Part shown: positions 45,758 through 57,939 of the stretch, piece by piece | Layout: every line of letters starts with the position of its first letter | How positions within the stretch are numbered: the stretch's first letter is position 1 | Assembly: GCA_030674185.1 (NCBI GenBank) | Contig: JAPXFY010000095.1 | Span: 35,001 to 99,000, forward strand | Length of the DNA: 64,000 nt | From: Monoplex corrugatus | Taxonomy: Eukaryota > Mollusca > Gastropoda > Littorinimorpha > Ranellidae | Direction of reading: 5' to 3' | Made by a program: the position numbers and the translations under genes | Notes under the pieces: generated by a model | What the model was told of the DNA's origin: nothing | Database searches by the model: none | The model's input: only the letters and a program-made list of their open reading frames with translations

Positions 45758-46240
45758 GTCTAACATTTGAACATTTTTATATGGGACTTGTGCTCCACAT
45801 GGATGGTGTCTGACACGTGTTTTTGTGGTGTTACATTTGAACATTTTTATATGGCACTTGTGCTCCACATGGATGGTGTCTGACACGTGTCTTTGTGGTG
45901 TTACATTGAACATTTTTATATGGGACTTGTGCTCCACATGGATGGTGTCTCACACGTGTCTTTGTGGTGTTACATTTGAACATTTTTATATGGCACTTGT
46001 GCTCCACATGGATGGTGTCTCACACGTGTTTTTGTGGTGTTACATTTGAACATTTTTATATGGCACTTGTGCTCCACATGGATGGTGTCTGACACGTGTC
46101 TTTGTGGTGTTACACTTGAACATTTTTATATGGGACTTGTGCTCCACACGGATGATGTCTCACACGTGTCTTTGTGGTGTTACACTTGAACATTTTAATA
46201 TGGAACTTGTGCTCCACATGGATGGTGTCTCACACGTGTA
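45758..46240. repeat. 70-bp minisatellite, about seven copies
   Basis: Unit: TTACATTTGAACATTTTTAT, ATGGSACTTGTGCTCCACAT, GGATGGTGTCTSACACGTGT, STTTGTGGTG. Copies are over 90% alike by eye. No gene was found in the following 46241-47135. Confidence 0.95.
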
Positions 46241-47137
46241 TACTGCAAGAATGAGTTCTGGTTTGGTGGAATTTGAAGTTTACCTCCTTACAAACTGGAC
46301 TAGTTTGATTCAGACAGCAGCCACTTTTCATCAGATAAACTCTCTCTCTCAAAGTCTGTGTTGCAGACAGTCAGCAGCAATGTGGTGAATATGTCCCTGC
46401 TTTGATATCCAAGGATGTGGAATTTTTAAGTTGAGTTGTTTAGACGTTTGATATTGAGACTTTACATTTTTCACTAGAATTAAGATATCATCAGAGAAAT
46501 AAATGAATTCTCTGAAAGTAAGGTGCACATTGTTCCCCTGTTTTGTAGACGACTTTTTTTTGCCAGATTCTGATATACTGTGGTGGCTTATATTTGAGAA
46601 ATGTTACCATCGAATGTTGTGAAATAAAATGTGAACTTTGAGGTTGAAAATTTAGGGGAACAAGGCATATAATATTTGCGGGAGATGCTGGGTATAGCTG
46701 TGTGAATGCATAAGATACTCACACATTTTTGTATCATTTTTCTGAAGGTTTTCTGTACTGGATATGGCCACGATGTTGCACGGCATCCTTTGGCCTTGGA
46801 GTTCAGATATATACATGTGCGAACGTGACAGCATTGCTGTGTGAACAGGCATGATAACAATATGAGCTCCTGGCTTCCAAGACAACTTGTGCTGGTTTAC
46901 GATGTCATTATCACCTTTGTGTCATATTTTATAATCTGGTAGTGTCAAGGCTTCGTATCATGCTTCATGCTTAGTGTCTTAGAGTGATAGACACTTTAAA
47001 CGTCTGTCAAGTCGTCATCATCCTCACAACGTTAATGTCTTCTTTGTGTGAATCACTGTGACAGTTTGGTTAAAAAATACGATATAGAACAGGTAACGAC
47101 TAGTCAGAGGCAAACCATCGGTTGGAGATGGCTTGAC

Positions 47138-47307
47138 GTTTTGTACCATATAATGGATTGTAGTCTATGGACCATACACTGACTGCTAACATTCACAAGG
47201 TTTGTATCATATAATGGATTGTAATCTGTGGACCATAGACTGACTGGTAAAATTCACAATGTTTGTATCATACAATGGATTGTAGTCTGTGGACCATAGA
47301 CTCATTA
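47138..47307. repeat. 61-bp minisatellite, left part
   Basis: Nearly three units of TTTGTACCATATAATGGATT, GTAGTCTGTGGACCATAGAC, TGACTGCTAAAATTCACAA. The array stops in mid-unit at the 3' end of a LINE and resumes at 48915. Confidence 0.9.
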
Positions 47308-48912
47308 TCATCACCAGGTGCCTTGCCGCAAGGCGTTGGCGATCATGGACTTCCATCTGCCTCTATCTCTCATTGTCCCTAGCATCTCCCCCACCCTCCT
47401 CGTCCCCAGCCACACTGCAAATCCGTCCAGCATTTTCTCCCTGGGTCTACTTGGTGCTCTCTTTTCCTCCAGCTTTCCCGTTGTGACCAGGTGCTCCAAA
47501 TCCCCCTTCCTCATAAAATGGCCTATAAATGTTGCTTGACTTTTCCTAATCTTCCTTATGAGTGATCTACTTGTGTCTGCCTCCATCAAGATCGTCTCGT
47601 TTGTTTTCTTTGCCGTCCATGGAACCCTCAACATTCTTCTTAGAAACCACATCTCGGCTGCTTCAATCTCGTTCTGGCTTTGTTTGCTGACTGTCCGCGC
47701 CTCGCATCCGTACAACAGTATTGGTTCTATATAACATTCAAGAACTCTCTTCCTGATGTTAATTGATAGGTATTTGTTGGTAAGAATGCTTGTCATCTTC
47801 TTGAATGCTGCTTTGGCTTGGCTGATTCTGCCGGCTATTTCTGATGTGCATCTGCCGTCTGATGAAATGATCGTTCCCAGGTATTTGAATTTATCAACCT
47901 GTGTCAAGGTTGTGCCATTTGCTGTTATTTTGCATCAGCGGATTTCATGTTTTTTACTGATCACCATGACTTCCTGCTGTTCAGTTCCAGCCCCTTACTT
48001 TTGCTTTATGTTTCTAGTATATTCACAAGGTTTTTGTAGGTCTCATTCACTTTCTGCAATCAGCACGGTGTCATCTACATATCAAATGCTTTTATCATTT
48101 TCCCTCCCACCTTTAATCCAGGGTCTTCTTCTAGGTTTCTCATGATGTTTTCGCTGTAAAGTGAAAACAGATCTTGTGACAAAACACAACCCTGTCTGAC
48201 TCTTCTTTTGATATTTTGGAAAGAGCTTACATTGTTTTCTATTCTCATTGCAGCTGTTTGTTCCCAGTACATATTTCTTATTATTCGTAGATCTTTTCCA
48301 TCAACATTGAGTCTTTCCAGTTGGCTGATCAATCCATCATGTCTTACCCGATCGAAAGCCTTGGTGTAGTCAACAAAGCATAAATACAAATCCTTATTCA
48401 TCTCATTTGACCTCTCTATGATAGTTCTTAGGATGTATATAGCATTCATAGTTCCTTTCCCTTCCACAAATCCACACTATTCTTCTGCTATTTCTCTTTT
48501 GATTCTATTCCTTGTCGTCATGATTATTTTTAACAGGATTTTTGTTACATGACTCATCAAACTGATTGTGCGATGGAGTTCGCATTCTATAGCCCCTGAC
48601 TTCTTTGGAAGTGCAATGAAAATTGATTTTGACATATCTTTGGGGATTTTTCCAGTGTTGTAAATTTCATTTAGGAGGACTGTTATTTTTTCTATGCCAA
48701 ATTCCTCCAGGGCTTCAATCATCTCTGTAGTAATGTTGTCTGGTCCTGGGGCTTTTCCCGGTTTCATCTTTTTCAGTGCCGCTCTAACTTCATCTTTCAT
48801 TATGGGTGGTCCTTCAAAGTTCTTTTTTTATAATGTGTTCTTCATTTCTGTCATCCTCAAAAAGGTCTTTAATGTACTCTCCCCATCTTTCGATTTCAAG
48901 CAACCAGTTGAT
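47308..48912 (-). mobile_element. CFDP2-like LINE, about 1.6 kb, inside a minisatellite
   Basis: Minus-strand frames give, in order, KMKPGKAPGPDNITTEMIEA and FIALPKKSGA (fingers), KDLYLCFVDYTKAFDRVRHD and RRVRQGCVLSQDLFSLYSEN (palm), then a frame slip at the catalytic box (Y-V-D-D by base reading), and KFKYLGTIISSDGRCTSEI, LECYIEPILLYGCEARTVS, FLRRMLRVPWTAKKTNETI, ATFIGHFMRKGD, KSMIANALRQGT (thumb and tail). The 5' endonuclease region is missing. At least two frame breaks make it inactive. It separates the two halves of one 61-bp minisatellite. Confidence 0.92.
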
Positions 48913-48914
48913 GT

Positions 48915-49440
48915 GCAATGTTTGTACCATATAATGGATTACAGTCTGTGGACCATATACTGACTGCTAAAATTCACAATGTTTGTACCTTATAATGGAT
49001 TGTAGTCTGTGGACCGTAGACTGCTAAACTTCACAATGTTTGTACCATATAATGGATTGTAGTCTGTGGACCATATACTGACTGCTAAAATTCACAATGT
49101 TTGTACTATGTAATGGATTGTAGTCTGTGGACCATACACTGACTGCTACAATTCACAATGTTTGTACCATATAATGGATTCAGTCTGTGGACCATACACT
49201 GACTGCTAAAATTCACAATGTTTGTACCATATAATGGATTGTAGTCTGTGGACCATAGACTGCTAAAATTCACAATGTTTGTACCATATAATGGATTACA
49301 GTCTGTGGACCATAGACTGCTAAAATTCACAATGTTTGTACCATATAATAGATTACAGTCTGTGGACCATAGACTGACTGCTCAAATTCACAATTTTTGT
49401 ACCATATAATGGATTACACACTGTGGACGATAGACAGAAA
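48915..49440. repeat. 61-bp minisatellite, right part
   Basis: About nine units of the array that began at 47138. Units of 57 and 61 bp alternate through loss of one GACT. Confidence 0.95.
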
Positions 49441-49560
49441 CAGAAAGAGAGAGAGACAAAGACGCAGAGAAGGAGACAGACAGACAGAAACAAAGAGAGA
49501 CAAAACCAAAGACGCAGAGAAGCAGACAGACAGAGAGACAAACAGACAGACAGAGACACG
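49436..49560. repeat. GA/GACA-rich simple repeat
   Basis: Degenerate GACA, GAGA and CAGA units. 49561-49645 holds nothing seen. Confidence 0.85.
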
Positions 49561-49645
49561 CAACAAAAAAATAAACACTAATATAGCCATAAACGTGACC
49601 TGTCAGGCCAATGCTTTAGTTACATAAAAAATGTAGAATACAAAT

Positions 49646-52600
49646 TTACGTCTTGCAAATTGTTGTTTTATGTCTGAATACGGTCACCGTGTTTTCAATG
49701 CCTGTACTAATTTGTTCTATTTCCTGTTGTTGTCTGTTCTGGACTCTACTCCACAAATACAACAATGGGTAAAGTGCAGAACTGAGAGGGAACACGAAGA
49801 CAGCCATGACCACAGTGAGTTTGTCTGACACAGCAACACCAGTTAAGGTCATCAGAGTGATGATGGCCATTGAAGACCAGCAAGTGACAGCTGTCACACC
49901 AACTTTAATTACAAGATATTGAGAAGAAAACAAAGACTTCTTTGTAGAATCTGCTGTAATCCTATACGTTGGTGTTGACTTGTAGATGATGGCCTGACCC
50001 ATGCTGTCATGAGGCACAGAACAAAGTTAAATATCATGGTGAACACGAGGAAATCAACGTTTTCTCTGGAATGGTGTTTATGGAACATCAGATTGCACAG
50101 AGCAGACTGGCCATAAAACAGCCAAGTCAGACAGCCCAGGAAGAAGAGATAATGATGCTAACAGCAATCCAAATAACCACGTCATCCCACATACTACAGC
50201 TGCTGATCTTTTATTCAACCTCAAAGTGATGGAGGGCAGACATAGAACGATGACGTGATCTAACGTCATGAACCAGACAATGAGAATAGACACCTCAGCA
50301 GACAGAAGAGACACAAAGCCAGCTATCTTGCAGGTCACACTGTGTGTCCATGTGTCTTCATACAGGATATACTCCCCATGGAACATTTCATTGGCCACAG
50401 CAATAATGCTGGTGTAGATTCCCATACATAAGTTTACACACTGTAAGTTGGTCACCAATGTGATGAAACTGCTTTTCTTCAAAGTCTTTGCAGTACGCTG
50501 ACAAAGGAAACATAAACAGTTCCCACACACTGCCAACACACTAACACACCAAAGGAAAAGTCTGTATAATTCTGATTGTAACATATGTTCACACGAAGAC
50601 AAAACAGTTGGAGGAGCAATGCACGTGACTGTATTTAAAGTTTTAGACATAATAATTTGCCTGCAGCATATTCTGTAATTAGATGTAAATATGAATGCTA
50701 ACTGATGGAATCCTAAGAAAATATCGAAAGGGAAATTGCTGACTACATTTCCTCTTAGATCCAGTTCAGTCAGTCGTGGCATAGCATGGAAACCATCTGA
50801 TGCGATCACTTGTACAGCAGAAAACGACATGTTGACAAATTTAATCTTAGGAAAATACACAAACGTTTGACTGTTGAATATCGTAAGACAAGTTTGAGGA
50901 CAGATCTACCTTCTTCAATACATTTTGTGTCAAGTTAGATGACTCCTTTGTCAGTGATGTCAGGGGGTTACCTGCTAACAGAAGGACCGCTAGATTTGGT
51001 AACCCAAGGAAAACATTAACACTGATGTTTTTAAACTTGTTATTGCTCAAATCAAGAACGTGCAGGTTGGGGAATGACATGGCAGCCAGGGAAACAAGGG
51101 AGCAGTGAGAAAGACTGAGCCATATAAGATAGGTGTGGTTACTCAGGTCGGATGTTGTCATCCCTGAGCCTTTAGCGTCCAAATAGCGAATCTGATGGGA
51201 GAAGTGAGCAGAGAATAGCTCAGGACACATAAAAGAGAGACCCTGACACAGGCAGCCCACAGGACATGTCATGTCACACAGCCATTCATCATCACGCTGT
51301 GGACACTGACCCCAACCATCACACAAGTGATCCACATGCACACAGACTGTAGAAGCTCGGCACTGGTAGAAATCAGGACATGTTGCTTTGTCACAGCCTT
51401 CTTCGTCTTCATGATCCATGCAGTCGTAAAATCCGTTACACCGTGTGTAGACAGGTAAACAGTACAGCCACTCACCTGTACAACGATAGTGTGTGTCAGG
51501 ACACGACTCGTTAGCTTCCATCGTCTGATAGGTAAAAAATCCTGTACCATCCAGGTTGATAAGTATTGGAATGCTTCCATTTAACTCGGGGTAAACATTT
51601 TTATTATTGTGAGGACACCCTTTTTCATCAGAATCATCCAGACAGTCTGAAAAATGATTACAATGTTTAGCATCCAAAACACATTGACCGTTGGTGCACT
51701 GAAAACCATCACATGGAAGATGTTTACAGAATGACTCATCACTGTTGTCTGGACAGTCCTGTCTGAAGTCACACACCAGGGTATAGGGCACTGTTGTGAG
51801 GTCATCGTCACACGTAAACATGGCAACTTTATGGGTAGATGTGTTTGGGGGTGGATGTTTCTGTCTGTAGTGCTGGCTGACATTCCACATCATACAATGT
51901 GAAGTTGCTGTAATCTGTCCACAGTGACTTTTAAGATCGCACAGCAGAAAGGTGTGTGTAAAATGACCACCAGGACAGACATGCAGGGTTTGCTGTCTTT
52001 CTGCAGACATCACTGGTGTGTACTTCATAAGTGGGAACACAGTTTGTTCCGGTGATCTCAATTTCTTAGTCTGCGAGTAAAATTCACAAGCAAAATGAAA
52101 AACAGCGATGTCAAACAGTACCATAAACCTGACTGAAAGATCATCAATGAGTGTGGATGTAACTTCTTCACTGGTTCTAAAACCACGATTATGTTTAAAG
52201 TAGCGTCGATCTACAAAGTACAACATCGTGTTGTCTGACCATTTACAATACTGGCTGTATATGAACGGTACTGAGTGCCAACCACACGTCAGACCTATGA
52301 TTATTCCATTCCAATTAACATGATCTATACGTTTCAATACATCATAAACGTCATGGAATTCGTCATAAGTTTTTAATGTGGCAAGGTTTCCTCCATAATG
52401 CCTGCATTGTCTTTCTGCCTGTGTATGGCCTATGAAATAGTTCCATGCCACAATAATGAAACATTTGCTGTATGACGCCATCCACTTCATACAGCCATCA
52501 ACGTTGGAGGGACAGTGCTTCTCTTCATCCTGTCCTCTGGGACATAGCTCGTTGTTGGTACAGTATGTATGGATTGCTTCATCCCAGTGAACGATGTTAT

Positions 52601-53880
52601 CACAAGTTGAATCATTAGTGACAAATCGTGGAGGACTTTTACCTTTCAAATGGGAAGCAAAAAACACAAACGCATAATTGGTAGTAAATAGTGTTTGTGG
52701 TGGAATAATAACATTGATTTGAACGAGCGTTGCATTGAATACTTTTACTGGTATAGCGTCGTTATGGCAGACAGATATCAACATACCAGGAATTCTCTGA
52801 TGTTCTTTATGGTAAATTTTAATGTAGCATTGACAATTATGTATATAATAGCTCGTTTCACTGTAATAGTGACTACATGTCCAACAGGTACACTGATGTT
52901 TGTCCAGTGGTTTACATTTCCTAAATAATTACCATATAACATATCACACTTCAGGTATCCCGACTGTGGTGAAATGTATTTTAAAAGTGTATGCATTATT
53001 TCTGGTTTCTGAAAATTAACATAGAACTTGACCTTTTTCTGTGCACCGAACATATGCTGTGCAACGTACATGTGGTTTGTGCTGGAATGCAAGAGCTGAA
53101 ACAAATCAAATCCGGCATTTTGATCAAAAAGGCATGGGACTGAATAGTCCGCTGTAGTTAAGTCAAATGCAAGAGACGATGGTAAACTGTCGTACACATA
53201 TAAGTTAGAGGGAGGAAAATCGCATATCTGTTCAATTCCTCTAGACCGGATATGAGCTCTCACAATGTGACCTTCTGGTGCCTGTACGTGAATATGACAG
53301 AAAGTGTGAGAATTCTGACACCTGCCGTATACCACTCCCTGGCCTGTTGTAAAGCCCAGTGTAAAGTTGTCACAGTCTGTCACATTGTCATAATACACCA
53401 GTTCTGTGTCACTCTGATCAGTGAAGTAGTTCATACTTGGGCAGATACTGGTGATGTCAGGGTTTTCATTGTCTGTAACAGTTATCATTGTGATGTTATA
53501 CTTGTTATCACTGTCACTGGTGTGTGTGGTGATGTTGGTGGTAGTTTCATTGTCTGTGACAACTATCATTGTGCTGTTTTGTTTGTTTCCACTGTCATTG
53601 GTGTGTCTGGTGATGTCAGGGTTTCCATTGTCTGTAACAGCTATCATTGTGCTGTTTTGTTTTTTTCCACTGTCATTGGTGTGTGTGGTGATGTCAGGGT
53701 TTCCATTGTCTTGACAGCTATCATTGTGTTGTTATATTTGTTATCACTGTCATGGTGTGTGTAGTATTTTCATTGACAGCAAACCCTGCACAGACTGTGA
53801 GGGTGAAGGGAATCACTGTGAATAGTAACACACGGAGGACAGACAGACACACATGTGACAGTCTGGCTGATCCTGACCTC
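49646..53880 (-). pseudogene. Second GRL101-like receptor with CUB-like region, frame-broken
   Basis: A tandem paralogue of receptor 1 in the same orientation. From the N-terminus: a hydrophobic signal-like segment (VLLFTVIPFTLTVCAGFA), 28-residue threonine/asparagine-rich repeats, CUB-like sequence (YGRCQNSHTF; SGYLKCDMLYGNYLG), a C-type-lectin-like domain, LDLa repeats (CDFRQDCPDNSDESFC, CNGFYDCMDHEDEEGC), LRRs (LHVLDLSNNKFKNI) and a 7TM part. Frame changes are needed near 53711, 52790, 50892 (T-run), 50130 and 50005. The helix-3 motif reads LDHVIVL, lacking the DRY-type Arg, and helix 7 reads YPLLY instead of NPxxY. Together these suggest a decaying gene, though sequence error cannot be excluded for the indels. 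Confidence 0.85.
53448..53765 (-). repeat. 84-87 bp coding minisatellite in receptor 2
   Basis: About four copies encode TDNGNPDITRHTNDSGNKQN-type units rich in Thr and Asn with N-glycosylation sequons (NST, NIT). One copy near 53711 has lost frame. Confidence 0.85.
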
Positions 53881-53956
53881 TGTAGATCATTGCATTTTTA
53901 TGTATTCTGACACTGATTTGAAAAAGAGAAGAAGAAAAAAAAAGAAGAAGAAGAAG

Positions 53957-53985
53957 AAAAAGGAGAGAGAGAGAGCGAGCGAGCG

Positions 53986-54068
<83 letters not shown>
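53957..54068. repeat. (GA)n microsatellite
   Basis: GAAGAA and GAGC units, then a long GA run. Confidence 0.95.
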
Positions 54069-54072
<4 letters not shown>

Positions 54073-54164
54073 ATTATAATGTGCAGCGTTCATTTCAAAG
54101 ACAAAAGTATATATTCTCGTAGCACATTTTTAATCTTTAGTGATGTTAAGACCATCAGATGGAT

Positions 54165-55258
54165 TGGATTGTACTCTTTCCTGTGCTGTGTGTCTTTATG
54201 AGTTCTGATGAGTTGTATTATTTCCTGTGCTGTGTGTCTTTATGAGTTCTGATGAACTGTATTATTTCCTGTGCTGTGTGTCTTCATGACTTCTGATGTG
54301 TTGTACTATTTCCTGTGCTGTGTGCCTTCAGGAGTTCTGATGTGTTGTACTATTTCCTGTGTTGTGTGCCTTTATGAGTTCTGATGTGTTGTACTATTTC
54401 CTGTGCTGTGTGCCTTTATGAGTTCTGATGGGTTGTACTATTTCCTGTGTTGTGTGTCTTTATGAGTTCTGATGGGTTGTACTATTTCCTGTGCTGTGTG
54501 TCTTTATGAGTTCTGATGTGTTGTACTATTTCCTGTGCTGTGTGTCTTCATGAGTTGTGATGAGTTGTACAATTTCCTGTGCTGTGTGCCTTTATGAGTT
54601 GTGTTGAGTTGTACAATTTCCTGTGCTGTGTGTCTTCATGAGTTGTGATGAGTTGTACTATTTCCTGTGCTGTGTGTCTTCATGAGTTGTGATGAGTTGT
54701 ACTATTTCCTGTGCTGTGTGCCTTTATGAGTTGTGATGAGTTGTACAATTTCCTGTGCTGTGTGTCTTCATGAGTTCTGATGAGTTGTACAATTTCCTGT
54801 GCCATGTGTCTTCATGAGTTCTGATGTGTTGTACTATTTCCTGTGCTGTGTGCCTTTATGAGTTGTGATGAGTTGTACAATTTCCTGTGCTATGTGCCTT
54901 CAGGAGTTATAGTGTTGTACAATTTCCTGTGCTGTGTGTCTTCATGAGTTCTGATGAGTTGTATAATTTCCTGTGCCATGTGTCTTCATGAGTTCTGATG
55001 TGTTGTACTATTTCCTGTGCTGTGTGCCTTTATGAGTTGTGATGAGTTGTACAATTTCCTGTGCTATGTGCCTTCAGGAGTTATAGTGTTGTACAATTTC
55101 CTGTGCTGTGTGTCTTCAAGAGTTATAGTGTGTTGTACTATTTCCTGTGCTGTGTGTTTTCAGGAGTTCTGATGGGTTGTACTATTTCCTGTGCTGTGTG
55201 CCTTTATGAGTTGTGCTATTTCCTGTGCTGTGTGCCTTCAGGAGTTATAGTGTGTTGT
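54165..55258. repeat. 44-bp minisatellite, about 25 copies
   Basis: Unit: TGATGAGTTGTACTATTTCC, TGTGCTGTGTGTCTTTATGA, GTTC. Variants differ at CTTTAT/CTTCAT/CTTCAG and TGAG/TGTG. Several shortened units occur after 54900. 55259-55477 has no recognised feature. Confidence 0.95.
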
Positions 55259-55477
55259 ACAGAGATCCATGGTAGACATGGTCTTTTCCCTTTGCTGAAT
55301 CCAGAAGTGCAGAGAGCAGCGGATGCCCCTGTATGTGGCATTCATTGAATGGGATAAAGGTTGGATCAAAAATGAAAAACAACATTCGTTACTCATATGA
55401 CACCGTGATAAGTGCAGAAAATAAAAGAGATCTACAAAATCCTGTGAATACAATAAATGTAGAAAGCAGACATTAAG

Positions 55478-55895
55478 GGCTAGAGCTTAATAGCAAGAAG
55501 ACTGAAATTATTGTAGTCATTAAAAGAACAAGATATGTGAATTAAAAGCAGATGGCACAACATTGAGACGATAAATTTAAATGTCTGGGAACAGACATCT
55601 CACCAAATGGCAGATACATGTTAAAAATATCCGGCAGTACTGACCAAGCTAAAATAGTATTAAAAATTGAGAAGCGGTCTTATCATCAAATGACTATCAA
55701 CTGACATCAAGAAGAGAGTTTTTCAATGTTGTATAGAACCAATTATGTTGTACGGATGCGAAGCCTGGAATATCAAAAAGCAAAGTTAGAACAAGATTTA
55801 GGCAGCTTAAAATATGATTTCTAAGGAGAATGTGAAGAGTTCCATGGACTACAAAGAAATGAACACGGTCTTAAAGGAAGCAAACACATCAACCT
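55478..55895 (+). mobile_element. CFDP2-like LINE fragment
   Basis: LNSKKTEIIVVIK, FKCLGTDIS, then CCIEPIMLYGCEAWNI and MDYKEMNTVLKEANTS in changing frames: the thumb region of the same LINE group. Many stops; old copy. 55896-56290 has no recognised feature. Confidence 0.75.
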
Positions 55896-56299
55896 TTTCA
55901 CGATGCACCAGTTGCTGGGAGCCAGTGTCGAAATACTTCTCTTCTGATGCGCTGTACTCTGGTGTGGTAAGGCATCTGTTCTCTTACATGCACCAGCCAC
56001 ATAGTGCAGTCAAGTTTTGAAAAATTCTGGCAGCTTTCGCTGTAAACAATATTGGGAACAACCATAAGTACTGTTTAGCAGATAGTTTTAGCTAAGGGAC
56101 AGAGTTAAATTTTGTTGGTGTAGCTTTACAGTTGATGCTCTGACTGATAACGACACAAAGTGATACCCCCAGACTAGGAAATTTCAGTGCCATGTGTTAG
56201 GTCTTCGTTTGCTTCCATGGTAAACTGTCTGCTACGTGCTAGGCGTGGGAATGTGCCTCTTCACGATTTACTAGAAGCCATCTGCGTTGACTGCTCTCT

Positions 56300-56370
56300 C
56301 TGTGTCTATGTCTCTTTCTACTCTCTCTCTCTCTCACTCTCTCTGTCTTCGTATGTGTGTGTGTATTTGT

Positions 56371-56425
<55 letters not shown>

Positions 56426-56433
56426 GTGTTGTG

Positions 56434-56464
<31 letters not shown>

Positions 56465-56474
56465 TGTGGTGTGT

Positions 56475-56512
<38 letters not shown>

Positions 56513-56550
56513 GTGTTGTGTGTGTGTGTGTGTTGTGTTTGCGTGTGTGT

Positions 56551-56593
<43 letters not shown>

Positions 56594-56690
56594 TGAGAGA
56601 GAGACAGGCAGACAGAGACAGAGTGAGAGATAGAGGAAGGAGAGAGAGGGGGAGAAAAAGAGACAGAGATACAGAGAGAGGTTTCAAAGG
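56300..56690. repeat. (CT)n, (GT)n and (GA)n cluster
   Basis: CT run, then GT array (about 56355-56590), then GAGA/GACA units. 56691-56884 is non-coding. Confidence 0.95.
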
Positions 56691-56884
56691 TTTCTCAAGA
56701 CTTCAGTACAGTTACTACATTGTGTACTGAGACGTGAGCATGCGTCTGGTTTATGCTCTGTGACCTATGTTGTTCTTGTCAAAACAGTATGTATAAGTTT
56801 TAGAAACTCTTATTTCGAAATAGTATGCCTGCAAAGGTCACGTTTTGAGCTTTCTAGTATTATCAAATACTTTGTCATTAACCA

Positions 56885-57935
56885 TTGTTTAGTCATCATC
56901 ATCATCATCATGTGCCCTGCCAAATGTTGTTAGCTATCACGGCATTCCATACAAATCTATCCCTTGTCGCTGTAAATCATCTGGCACTCTCTCTGTCCTC
57001 ATCCACCTTGCAAGTTCACCATCGAAATTGTCTCCCTGGGTCTACCTAGTGTTCTCTTTCCATCCAGCTTTCCTGGTGTAGCCAGGTGCTCTAATTTCTC
57101 TTTCCTCATAAAATGTCCTATAAATATTGCTTGCCTTTTCCTTATATTTTTTTATCTTATTAATGGCCTTCTTGTGTCTGCTTCCTTCCAGATTGTCTCG
57201 TTTGTTTTCTTTGCTGTCCATGGAACTGTCAACATTGTTCTTAAAAACCATACTTCACCTGCCTCAATCTTGTTCTGACTTAGCATGTTGACTATCCACA
57301 ACTCACATTCGTACAACAGTATCGGTTCCATAAAACATTCAAGAACTGTCTTCTTGGTGTTAAATGATAGGCATTTGTTGGTAAGAAAGCTTTTCATCTT
57401 CTTGGTGTTAAATGATAGGCATTTGTTGGTAAGAAAGCTTTTCATCTTCTTGGTGTTAAATGATAGGCATTTGTTGGTAAGAAAGCTTTTCATCTTCTTG
57501 GTGTTAAATGATAGGCATTTGTTGGTAAGAAAGCTTTTCATCTTCTTGAATGCTGTTTGACTTGGCTGATTGTTGGCTATTTCTGATGTGCAGCTGCTGT
57601 CTGGTGAGATGACCATTCCCAGATATTTAACCTTATCAACCTGTCTCAAAGTTGTGCCATTTGCTGTTGTTTTGTATGAGGGGATTTCTTGTCTTTTTAC
57701 TGATTTAAGTCTTCTTACTATTTAGCTCCAGCCCTTTATATTTGCTTCGATTTCTATTATATTCACAAGGTTTTGTGAGAGCAATGAAAATGGGTATTGA
57801 CATATCTTTGGGGATTTCTCCAGTGTTATAAATTTTATTTAGGAGGACTTATTTTTTTAATACCAAATTCTTCCAGGGATTCAATTATTTCTGTAGAAAT
57901 AGTGTCTGCTCCTGAGGCTTTTCCCGGTTTCGTCA
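56885..57935 (-). mobile_element. CFDP2-like LINE with internal deletion and 48-bp tandem expansion
   Basis: Minus strand: VDKVKYLGMVISPDSSCTSE, SQNKIEAGEVWFLRTMLTVP, WTAKKTNETIWKEADTRRPL, and, right of 57772, fragments matching the fingers region of the 48.6-kb copy. About 570 bp of RT palm are missing between them. A 48-bp segment inside the thumb is repeated four times (57351-57546). Inactive. Confidence 0.85.
57351..57546 (-). repeat. 48-bp perfect tandem repeat, four copies, in LINE coding sequence
   Basis: Each unit encodes KKMKSFLTNKCLSFNT on the minus strand. Copies look identical, implying recent expansion that kept the reading frame. Confidence 0.95.
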
Positions 57936-57939
57936 CAAT

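Noticed and set aside
53252..53764. A 170-codon hydrophobic plus-strand frame
   Set aside because: Antisense of the Thr/Asn repeats of receptor 2.
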